Source: Fervidobacterium sp.
Lineage (GTDB): Bacteria > Thermotogota > Thermotogae > Thermotogales > Fervidobacteriaceae
Direction of reading: 5' to 3'
DNA: 6,977 nucleotides
NCBI GenBank assembly: GCA_003522805.1
Contig: DPIB01000034.1
Location: 1-6,977 of the forward strand
Shown here in pieces: positions 1-6,977 of the stretch. The notes beneath the pieces were generated by a model that saw nothing but the letters and a program-made list of their open reading frames with translations, did not search any database and was not told the origin of the DNA. Position 1 is the first letter of the stretch. Every line of letters starts with the position of its first letter. A program made the position numbers and the translations under genes.

Positions 1-2
1 CA

Positions 3-30
3 GAAGTTGGAGTCTCCTCGCCGATTGAAG

Positions 31-47
<17 letters not shown>
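3..47 (+). CDS. Possible 3' end of an upstream gene overlapping ptb
   Basis: The frame starting at base 3 is open from the window edge and reads EVGVSSPIEDEKTH before a TGA at 45-47. The residues and codons look like an ordinary protein tail, and a gene ending here would overlap the ptb start at 31 by 17 bases, as happens in coupled operons. The frame starting at base 2 is also open and ends at a TGA at 26-28, two bases before the ptb ATG, so it is an equally simple alternative. Fourteen codons are too few to identify a family, and chance openness cannot be excluded. Confidence 0.25.
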
Positions 48-2071
<2,024 letters not shown>

Positions 2072-2086
2072 TATAAGAAACGAAAA

Positions 2087-2093
2087 AGGTGAT
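2087..2093 (+). promoter_or_regulatory. Ribosome binding site setting the GTG start at 2097
   Basis: AGGTGAT matches the 3' part of the anti-Shine-Dalgarno partner AGGAGGTGATC and ends three bases before the GTG at 2097. With this register the spacing is normal, because the match extends toward the start codon. It supports GTG rather than a downstream ATG as initiator; the first internal methionine is at residue 57, inside the conserved region. Confidence 0.6.
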
Positions 2094-2096
2094 ACT

Positions 2097-2750
2097 GTGG
2101 CAAAGAATTATGCGTTTATAGGATTATTTGGAAGCGGAAAAACAGAAGTTGCAATCAACTGGGCACTCAAACTTAAGGAAGAACATGAGAAGGTTGCAAT
2201 AATAGATGGTGATATCATATCTCCATATTTCAGGACACGAGATGTAGCCGAAGAACTTGAAAAAATGGGTTTGATTACTATTTATCCTAAGGGAGCACTT
2301 AGAAATGCTGATTTACCTATCATAACAGGTGGAGCTATAGGATATTTGTCAAATGAAGAATATAAGACAGTGTTAGACATCGGTGGAGAAGAAAATGGAG
2401 TAGTAGTGCTCGGCTACCTCAGACCCTATTTGGGTGACGCTGAAATAAGTATGGTAGTTAATATTGCAAGGCCGTTTTCTTCGACTGTAGATGGAATCAT
2501 AAAGGCTTATGAAGAACTGAGAAGGGTGGTCGGAATAAAGGTAGACTATTTGATAAACAATGCAAATCTATCTTATGAAACCACGTCAGAGCTAGTAGTA
2601 AAAGGTGAGGAAATGCTGGCTAGGGTATCAGAACTGATAGAAGTACCTGTTAAGTTTACAGTGATTCCAGATTTCATAAACGAAGATGGAAATGAATTCA
2701 GATATCCTGTTTTTAAGATCAAAAGATTTATGAGAATGGAAATCCAGTAG
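2097..2750 (+). CDS. P-loop NTPase of unknown function, MinD/ParA/CobQ-like, in the oxidoreductase operon
   Basis: This 217-residue soluble protein has a clear Walker A, GLFGSGKT (9-16), immediately after the first beta-strand, then VAIIDGDIISPYFRTRD (33-49) with Asp37 and Asp39 where SIMIBI-class NTPases place their switch I aspartates. TVLDIGGEENG (91-101) resembles their Walker B/switch II, and LINNANLS (152-159) sits where an NKxD-type base-recognition loop would be. The P-loop lacks the N-terminal lysine of deviant MinD/ParA Walker A motifs. No signal peptide, membrane segment or metal-binding cysteine is present; the protein contains no cysteine at all. It starts with GTG, 42 bases after buk, and precedes the ferredoxin subunit by 39 bases, so it is probably co-transcribed and acts with the oxidoreductase. 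Roles in cofactor loading, assembly or regulation are guesses. The fold call is fairly secure; the function is unknown. Confidence 0.8.
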   Translation: MAKNYAFIGLFGSGKTEVAINWALKLKEEHEKVAIIDGDIISPYFRTRDVAEELEKMGLITIYPKGALRNADLPIITGGAIGYLSNEEYKTVLDIGGEENGVVVLGYLRPYLGDAEISMVVNIARPFSSTVDGIIKAYEELRRVVGIKVDYLINNANLSYETTSELVVKGEEMLARVSELIEVPVKFTVIPDFINEDGNEFRYPVFKIKRFMRMEIQ

Positions 2751-2789
2751 TTCGACAACAACAATCCTTATTTCGGAGGTGTAAAAAGG

Positions 2790-3020
2790 ATGCCAAAAGC
2801 CAAGGGAATGATAGAAGTTAATCAAGAAAGATGCAAAGGTTGTGGATTGTGTATCAGCGTCTGCCCCACAAAAGCTATCGAATTCAGTGATGCATTCAAT
2901 TCAAAGGGATACCACCCTGCCGAGGCAAAGTATATGGATAAATGCATCGCATGTAGTTTTTGTTATTACATCTGTCCTGACGTTTGTATAACAGTCTACA
3001 GAGAGATAGAGAGTGCATGA
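2790..3020 (+). CDS. korD: 2-oxoacid:ferredoxin oxidoreductase delta subunit, 2[4Fe-4S] ferredoxin type
   Basis: This 76-residue protein carries two classical [4Fe-4S] motifs: CxxCxxCxxxCP with Cys15, 18, 21 and 25, and a second with Cys52, 55, 58 and 62, also followed by Pro. One further cysteine (Cys66) lies just outside the second motif. As the delta subunit it would pass electrons from the catalytic beta subunit to free ferredoxin. The bacterial-ferredoxin layout has a 26-residue linker between clusters, containing a short FNSKGYHPAEA insertion typical of oxidoreductase-associated subunits rather than free ferredoxins. GGAGGTG (2775-2781) lies 8 bases before the ATG, so the start is secure. 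It directly precedes the alpha, beta and gamma genes. A role as an independent ferredoxin is possible but less likely. The symbol follows KOR subunit naming, not proven substrate. Confidence 0.9.
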   Translation: MPKAKGMIEVNQERCKGCGLCISVCPTKAIEFSDAFNSKGYHPAEAKYMDKCIACSFCYYICPDVCITVYREIESA

Positions 3021-3026
3021 TTAGAC

Positions 3027-3050
3027 ATTTAGTTCTTCTAAATTCTAAAT
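3027..3050 (+). repeat. Tandem heptamer and alternative hairpin just before the alpha-subunit ribosome binding site
   Basis: TCTAAAT occurs twice in direct succession (3037-3043 and 3044-3050). The upstream ATTTAG (3027-3032) can pair with CTAAAT of either copy: a 6-bp stem with loop TTCTT for the first, or a longer loop ending right against the AGGAGGG at 3051-3057 for the second. The stems are AT-rich and weak, so this may be chance, but the position between korD and the large subunits suits a processing or translation-tuning element. Confidence 0.35.
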
Positions 3051-3063
3051 AGGAGGGAAATAT

Positions 3064-4125
3064 ATGGCTGAAAGGGTACTTGTAAAAGGTACGGAAGCAA
3101 TTGGAGAAGCGGCAGTAAGAGCAGGTTGTAGGCTTTTCTTTGGATATCCAATAACACCACAGAATGAACTTCCTGAATACATGTCAAAGAGAATGCCAGA
3201 AGTTAATGGTAGCTTTCTTCAAACAGAAAGCGAAGTTGCCACAATAAATATGGTATACGGTGCAGCGTGCACAGGTAGACGTGTGATGACATCAACTTCC
3301 TCTCCTGGATTCAGTCTCATGCAAGAAGGAGTTTCCTACATGGCAGGTGCACAATTACCAGCAGTACTTGTCAATGTTGTGCGTGGAGGTCCGGGCCTTG
3401 GTGATATTCAGCCAGCACAAAGTGATTATTGGCAAGCAACAAAAGGTGGCGGCCATGGGGATTACAAACTTATCGTGCTAGCACCTTCCACACTTCAGGA
3501 AGCAGTTGATCTAGTTAGTCTTGCATTTGATTTGGCAGATAAATATAGAAATCCTGTTCTTATACTTGCCGATGGTGTTATCGGTCAAATAATGGAACCC
3601 GTCACATTTCCTGAATTCAAAGACCCAAACACACTTCCGAAGCATGATGATTGGGCACTTCAAGGAGCTATTGGAAGAGAGAAACATGTTGTTACATCGT
3701 TTGATATCGATCCTGTCGTATTAGAGAAAATGAATTTAGAACTTGTAGAGAAGTTCAAGAAGATAGAGAGTACCGAAAAACGCTGGGAAGAATACAAATT
3801 GGACGATGCTGATGTGGTTATAACTGCATTTGGTACGATCGGAAGAATCTCGAAAAGCGTTGTTACAAGAGCTAGACAAGAAGGCATCAAAGTTGGTCTC
3901 TTTAGACCTATCACTTTGTGGCCATTCCCGTACAAAAGGCTTGAGGAAATCGTAAAAGGCAAGAAACTAGTCTTAGATGTTGAACTGAATATGGGCCAGA
4001 TGTTAGAGGATGTGAAACTTGCAGTTAAAGATAATGCACCAGTTGCTTTCTATAAGCGAATGGGTGGTATGGTACCAACACCAGAAGAGATCTTGGATGT
4101 ACTAAAAATGGAATTGGGGAGGTAA
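3064..4125 (+). CDS. vorB: 2-oxoacid:ferredoxin oxidoreductase alpha subunit, VorB/KorA type
   Basis: This is the alpha subunit of a thiamine-diphosphate-dependent 2-oxoacid:ferredoxin oxidoreductase, which decarboxylates a 2-oxoacid to acyl-CoA and reduces ferredoxin. The 353 residues match the short stand-alone alpha subunits with no fused gamma domain. The N-terminal pyrimidine-binding domain (about 1-200) has GYPITPQNE (27-35), QTESE (53-57), [13 protein letters not shown] (77-89) and [11 protein letters not shown] (104-114). The second domain (about 248-345) has [11 protein letters not shown] and the hallmark [12 protein letters not shown] (278-289). AGGAGGG (3051-3057), 6 bases before the ATG, fixes the start. 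The beta gene follows after 4 bases. From memory of the family, this length and sequence resemble proteins called 3-methyl-2-oxobutanoate dehydrogenase VorB. Together with ptb-buk, that favours branched-chain 2-oxoacids, but 2-oxoglutarate (KOR) remains possible because substrate cannot be read from motifs. Confidence 0.92.
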   Translation: MAERVLVKGTEAIGEAAVRAGCRLFFGYPITPQNELPEYMSKRMPEVNGSFLQTESEVATINMVYGAACTGRRVMTSTSSPGFSLMQEGVSYMAGAQLPAVLVNVVRGGPGLGDIQPAQSDYWQATKGGGHGDYKLIVLAPSTLQEAVDLVSLAFDLADKYRNPVLILADGVIGQIMEPVTFPEFKDPNTLPKHDDWALQGAIGREKHVVTSFDIDPVVLEKMNLELVEKFKKIESTEKRWEEYKLDDADVVITAFGTIGRISKSVVTRARQEGIKVGLFRPITLWPFPYKRLEEIVKGKKLVLDVELNMGQMLEDVKLAVKDNAPVAFYKRMGGMVPTPEEILDVLKMELGR

Positions 4126-4129
4126 TGAT

Positions 4130-4885
4130 ATGGCAATGCAGATAATACAGAAAAAGCCCGAAAGCCTTACCGAAAAGGAGTTTACATATTGTCCCGGATG
4201 TACACATGGTATCGCTCACAGATTAGTTGCAGAGGTACTAGATGAGCTTGGGGTAAGAGAAAAAACAATAACCGTTGGGCCTGTTGGTTGTTCAGTCTTT
4301 GCCTACCAATTTTTTAACACAGATGCCACAGTTGCAGCTCATGGTAGGGCTCCTGCAGTTGCAACTGGAATAAAGAGGGCAAGACCTGATCTTTGTGTTT
4401 TTACATACCAGGGCGATGGAGACCTTGCAGCCATAGGTACTGCTGAGATCATTCATGCGGCAAACAGAGGCGAAAAAATCACTACGATATTTATCAACAA
4501 TGCTATATATGGAATGACCGGTGGACAAATGGCTCCGACAACATTACTTGGTATGAAAACAACAACAACCCCATACGGCAGAAACGCAAATAACGATGGA
4601 TATCCAATACATGTTTCGGAAATGGTAAAGGAAACAAAGGGAGTTGCATTTTTAGCGAGAGTAAAAATAAATACGCCTCAAGATGTACAAAAGGCTAGGA
4701 AGGCAATTAAGAAAGCATTCTTAGCTCAGTTAAAAGGTCTAGGTTTTGGCATGGTCGAGGTACTATCCACTTGTCCAACAAACTGGGGTCTTGATCCTGC
4801 CTCTGCACTTAAATGGCTTGATGAACATATGGTGCCAGAATATCCACTGGGAGTATTTGTAGATAAGGTGGGTGAAGAGCAATGA
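4130..4885 (+). CDS. korB: 2-oxoacid:ferredoxin oxidoreductase beta subunit, thiamine-diphosphate binding
   Basis: This catalytic beta subunit binds thiamine diphosphate and the proximal [4Fe-4S] cluster. The 251 residues contain CPGC (21-24) near the N-terminus, GPVGCS (50-55), the GDGD (95-98) that begins the ThDP motif, and its end [11 protein letters not shown] (123-133). STCPTNWG (213-220) follows near the C-terminus. Cys21, Cys24, Cys54 and Cys215 match the spacing of the four cluster ligands known in 2-oxoacid oxidoreductase beta subunits, so the cluster should be intact. GGGGAGGT (4117-4123), overlapping the end of the alpha gene, lies 6 bases before ATG 4130. An in-frame ATG at 4136 is a weaker alternative. 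It overlaps the gamma gene by 4 bases (ATGA), implying translational coupling and equal amounts of the two subunits. Family is certain; substrate is inferred from the alpha subunit and the ptb-buk context. Confidence 0.94.
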   Translation: MAMQIIQKKPESLTEKEFTYCPGCTHGIAHRLVAEVLDELGVREKTITVGPVGCSVFAYQFFNTDATVAAHGRAPAVATGIKRARPDLCVFTYQGDGDLAAIGTAEIIHAANRGEKITTIFINNAIYGMTGGQMAPTTLLGMKTTTTPYGRNANNDGYPIHVSEMVKETKGVAFLARVKINTPQDVQKARKAIKKAFLAQLKGLGFGMVEVLSTCPTNWGLDPASALKWLDEHMVPEYPLGVFVDKVGEEQ

Positions 4886-5433
4886 CAACAAGAATGATTT
4901 TCGCTGGGTTTGGTGGACAAGGTGTTATGTTAATGGGGCAGATCATTTCCTTGGCAGGAATGATCGAAGGAAAGTACGTAACATGGATGCCTTCTTATGG
5001 CCCAGAAATGCGTGGAGGTACAGCAAATTGTACAGTTGTATTAAGTGATGAAGAAGTTGCATCACCTGTCACTGACAAGGCAGAAGTAATAGTTGTAATG
5101 AACATTCCTTCTCTCGTGAAGTTTCAGACAGATGTTACACCTAATGGTTTCTTACTGATAAATCAATCCGTTATCGATAGAGATGCAGATAGAAGTGATA
5201 TACATGTTATAAAAGTGCCATGCAATGAAGTAGCAGATGAACTTGGAAACTTGAAGGTGGCAAACATGGTCATGCTTGGTGCTGTTATTGGTGGGACTGA
5301 TATCATAAGCACTGATAATCTCTTCAAGGCGCTTGAAAAAAAGCTTAGCGGTGGCAAGTCATCGCTGATAGAAGTCAATAAGAAGGCAATAACGAAGGGA
5401 TATGAAATAGGGAAAATGGCGTTGGCAAAATAA
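4882..5433 (+). CDS. korC: 2-oxoacid:ferredoxin oxidoreductase gamma subunit
   Basis: This 183-residue protein is the gamma subunit of the oxidoreductase (POR/KOR gamma domain), which contributes to the complex and to coenzyme A binding. It begins with the signature [10 protein letters not shown] (6-15), followed by [14 protein letters not shown] (37-50), another hallmark of the family, and [12 protein letters not shown] (128-139) in the C-terminal half. Its length is typical for a stand-alone gamma subunit. The ATG sits inside the stop of the beta gene (ATGA, 4882-4885), with GGTGAAG (4871-4877) as a ribosome binding site. It is the last gene of the operon; the terminator follows about 100 bases later. 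With the alpha, beta and delta genes it makes a complete four-subunit enzyme. Confidence 0.93.
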   Translation: MTTRMIFAGFGGQGVMLMGQIISLAGMIEGKYVTWMPSYGPEMRGGTANCTVVLSDEEVASPVTDKAEVIVVMNIPSLVKFQTDVTPNGFLLINQSVIDRDADRSDIHVIKVPCNEVADELGNLKVANMVMLGAVIGGTDIISTDNLFKALEKKLSGGKSSLIEVNKKAITKGYEIGKMALAK

Positions 5434-5536
5434 CAGTTATCGTGAAAGATGATAGGAGCAAATAAGTAAGAGAAATCTCATGTTGAATCTTTCTATATGT
5501 CTTCTAAGGCGGATGAGATAAACTATACTACATTAT

Positions 5537-5560
5537 GCCAGGGATTCCCTGGCTTTTTTT
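5537..5560 (+). terminator. Intrinsic terminator of the ptb-to-korC operon
   Basis: GCCAGGG (5537-5543) and CCCTGGC (5547-5553) form a perfect 7-bp, GC-rich stem with a 3-base ATT loop, followed at once by seven T residues (5554-5560). It lies 103 bases after the gamma-subunit stop and before the promoter of the next gene, so it separates the two transcription units. The intervening stretch 5434-5536 holds no convincing gene; it contains only a 7-bp inverted repeat, ATCTCAT (5475-5481) and ATGAGAT (5513-5519). Confidence 0.93.
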
Positions 5561-5595
5561 ATAACACGACCACGACCTCTGCACGATTTCTGTGA

Positions 5596-5622
5596 TTGAT
5601 TTCCAAATTGTTGTGATATAAT
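5596..5622 (+). promoter_or_regulatory. Extended -10 promoter for the exported protein gene
   Basis: TGATATAAT (5614-5622) is a perfect extended -10 (TGn plus TATAAT). A TTGATT (5596-5601) upstream matches the -35 consensus at four of six positions, but with a short 15-base spacer, so the extended -10 probably carries most of the strength. Transcription would begin near 5629, giving a leader of about 25 bases that contains the ribosome binding site at 5641-5647. Confidence 0.75.
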
Positions 5623-5640
5623 CAACTTATCAGTAATAAT

Positions 5641-5647
5641 GGAGGTG
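5641..5647 (+). promoter_or_regulatory. Ribosome binding site deciding the start at 5654
   Basis: GGAGGTG lies 6 bases before the ATG at 5654. An in-frame ATG at 5639 overlaps the site itself and would add MEVLY in front of the signal peptide, so it is very unlikely to be the start. Confidence 0.85.
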
Positions 5648-5653
5648 TTGTAC

Positions 5654-6826
5654 ATGAAAAATGTCTTGGTATTCTCTCTTGTTGTATTTACGCTTTTCAC
5701 TACATTTGGATTTGCGGGTTTCTATCTAAACGTTGGTTCAGTACAGATTGGAAGCGATAACTATCTGGTCTATGAGTTTGGTCCCGAGTTTACAATCGGG
5801 CCGTTGACGCTGGGCTTAACGTTGACAACTTATGCAACAGACTTAACAACTGGACAGTTTTACTTTGGTGCTCCATCACTAGAACCAAGTTCAAACATCG
5901 TAGATGGAATAAACATAGCATCCCTCGGATTAGATTTTGGAACGTATTGGTTTAGATATGGAAGTATGAAACCACTGACTTACGGTATGGGTTTCACGTT
6001 CAACGGATACTCCAATCCACAAGCAAGAGTTTTTGACACAGGCGTAAGAACAGGAGCCCTCCAAGCTTCTGTACACTTGCCATACGAACTTGTTGAACTC
6101 ACAACATTTACATATGAGCAATCCGATTCTCTATATACAGCAAGTACTGTTTTGCAACTTGCTGGTTTGGACCTTTCTCTATTCGGTGGAATGGAAACGT
6201 ATGAAGCCCCTGAAACTGTGAGTTCAATACCACTTCAATACGCTGGGGGTGTTTCTGTTACCAAGAGTATATTAGGCTTCTCAGTTGGTGCAGAACTTGG
6301 TGCACAAATGTGGAAAGATGGTACATTAGGATATGGTGCATTTGCAGGGATTTTCGGGGATTTTGGTATCTTCCAATTAGTTGCAGGGCCATACTATACA
6401 CTTGACGGTTTCTCTGCTTGGCTTGTGGACAAGAATTACCACAAAGTACTAACTTCACCAGGTTTCGGACCGGAGAATTATCCTTCTGAGATAGGCTACA
6501 TCGCAAGGATAGGATTAACTACATCTTCATATGGAAAAGTAGTAGTGTCTTTAAAGGGAAATTTCGAAGGTGATGTTCTCCTAGCAGGAGAAGGTCAAAT
6601 AAATATTCCAGCTATTGGAGGAACAAATGGTCTGGTGCTCTATGGTTATCTATATGATTCCACACCATTCGAAAATGGTCAATTCCTTGATTCAGATTCT
6701 AGTGTACGAATTACTATTGCCTATCCTGCTTTTGAGAACTTTTATGTAGGTATCAAATATGTTTGGAATGGTAATGATAATGAATGGCTTCAAACTGCTT
6801 TTGTCGGTGGAAGTACTAATTTCTGA
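5654..6826 (+). CDS. Exported beta-rich protein, probable outer-membrane (toga) beta-barrel
   Basis: I do not recognise a named family. From ATG 5654 the protein has 390 residues. Residues 1-21 form a signal peptide: Lys2, a hydrophobic run VLVFSLVVFTLF, and a GFA-G cleavage site after Ala21. There is no lipobox cysteine, and the protein contains no cysteine at all. The mature part is rich in Gly, Tyr, Phe, Thr and Ser with alternating hydrophobic strands such as LTLGLTLTTY (51-60), VRITIAYPAF (351-360) and FYVGIKYVW (363-371). It ends in Phe390, the aromatic terminal residue often seen in outer-membrane barrels assembled by BamA. These features suggest a porin-like barrel of the Thermotogota outer sheath. 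The gene has its own promoter and follows the operon terminator, so it need not be functionally linked to the oxidoreductase. No strong terminator is visible after it. Export is well supported; barrel structure is inferred; substrate is unknown. Confidence 0.85.
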   Translation: MKNVLVFSLVVFTLFTTFGFAGFYLNVGSVQIGSDNYLVYEFGPEFTIGPLTLGLTLTTYATDLTTGQFYFGAPSLEPSSNIVDGINIASLGLDFGTYWFRYGSMKPLTYGMGFTFNGYSNPQARVFDTGVRTGALQASVHLPYELVELTTFTYEQSDSLYTASTVLQLAGLDLSLFGGMETYEAPETVSSIPLQYAGGVSVTKSILGFSVGAELGAQMWKDGTLGYGAFAGIFGDFGIFQLVAGPYYTLDGFSAWLVDKNYHKVLTSPGFGPENYPSEIGYIARIGLTTSSYGKVVVSLKGNFEGDVLLAGEGQINIPAIGGTNGLVLYGYLYDSTPFENGQFLDSDSSVRITIAYPAFENFYVGIKYVWNGNDNEWLQTAFVGGSTNF

Positions 6827-6894
6827 TAGAAGTATTTACATCTGTAGAAATATAGAAGCGCTATTCTTACGTGGAAAAGGTTATATAAGACATC

Positions 6895-6922
6895 TTGAAA
6901 AGAAGAAAACGTATGATATAAT
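6895..6922 (+). promoter_or_regulatory. Promoter of the tRNA gene
   Basis: TTGAAA (6895-6900) and TATAAT (6917-6922) are separated by 16 bases, and TGA directly before the -10 makes it extended (TGATATAAT, 6914-6922). Initiation near 6929 would give a 5' leader of about 30 bases before the tRNA at 6959. The consensus quality fits a strong stable-RNA promoter. The remaining 68 bases after the exported protein gene (6827-6894) show no gene and only weak AT-rich pairing. Confidence 0.8.
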
Positions 6923-6958
6923 TATGGATAACAGTGCATTAAATTTAGACTATCTTGA

Positions 6959-6977
6959 GCGGGTGTAGCTCAGTTGG
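6959..6977 (+). tRNA. 5' end of a tRNA, probably tRNA-Gly, cut by the window edge
   Basis: The last 19 bases read as a tRNA start: acceptor strand GCGGGTG, then T8 A9, D-stem GCTC, and D-loop beginning AGTTGG with the invariant A14 and GG. GCGGGTG is the usual acceptor sequence of bacterial tRNA-Gly, especially the GCC isoacceptor, but the anticodon lies outside the window, so the identity is an inference. The promoter at 6895-6922 points into it. Confidence 0.85.

Noticed and set aside
7..30. TTG at 7 as the ptb start
   Set aside because: It would add a short MESPRRLK extension with no ribosome binding site before it in the visible sequence; ATG 31 gives the usual family length.
2790..3020. 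Free-standing ferredoxin unrelated to the oxidoreductase
   Set aside because: The position immediately before alpha, beta and gamma genes and the inserted linker between the two cluster motifs fit a delta subunit better.
4125..4145. ATG at 4125 overlapping the alpha-subunit stop as the start of a gene
   Set aside because: That frame reaches a stop after six codons; the beta subunit clearly begins at 4130 with its ribosome binding site 6 bases upstream.
5480..5521. 13-codon mini-ORF after the gamma subunit gene
   Set aside because: The nearest AGGAG is about 25 bases upstream, too far to serve it, and the reading is short enough to occur by chance.
6833..6850. Hairpin after the exported protein gene as a terminator
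   Set aside because: Only a 5-bp stem with one wobble pair forms (6835-6839 with 6844-6848), it is AT-rich and no T-tract follows.
6759..6968. Open plus-strand frame covering the end of the exported protein gene and running into the tRNA
   Set aside because: It overlaps the last 68 bases of a better-supported gene, crosses the tRNA promoter and enters the tRNA, and lacks a ribosome binding site.

Overview
The window reads as bacterial DNA of moderate GC (roughly 40% by eye). It most resembles an anaerobic, probably thermophilic member of the Thermotogota; a Kosmotoga-, Mesotoga- or Pseudothermotoga-like genome would fit, but I cannot fix the genus. This rests on ferredoxin-linked 2-oxoacid metabolism beside ptb-buk, strong AGGAGGTG-type ribosome binding sites, and a cysteine-free secreted beta-rich protein that looks like a toga/outer-membrane protein. 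Lineage is an inference, not a database result.

Positions 31-5433 hold one tightly packed plus-strand operon of seven genes: phosphate butyryltransferase (ptb), butyrate kinase (buk), a small uncharacterised P-loop NTPase, a two-cluster ferredoxin subunit, and the alpha, beta and gamma subunits of a 2-oxoacid:ferredoxin oxidoreductase. Gaps between genes are 17, 42, 39, 43 and 4 bases, and the last pair overlaps by 4 bases. No promoter is visible for the operon, and reading frames are open into the left edge, so it probably begins upstream of the window.

The genes form a coherent route. The oxidoreductase would decarboxylate a 2-oxoacid (likely branched-chain, from valine, leucine or isoleucine) to an acyl-CoA while reducing ferredoxin. 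Ptb would exchange CoA for phosphate, and Buk would transfer the phosphate to ADP, giving a fatty acid and ATP. This resembles the bkd operons of Firmicutes, with a ferredoxin-dependent oxidoreductase in place of the lipoamide dehydrogenase complex. The P-loop NTPase is the only member with no obvious catalytic place in the route.

A near-ideal intrinsic terminator at 5537-5560 closes the region. The 205-base gap 5434-5638 also holds an extended -10 promoter for the next gene (5654-6826), an exported protein that is probably an outer-membrane beta-barrel. A second promoter with the same extended -10 core lies at 6895-6922 and drives a tRNA, probably tRNA-Gly, whose first 19 bases are visible before the window ends. 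I saw no mobile elements, CRISPR arrays or frameshifted genes.
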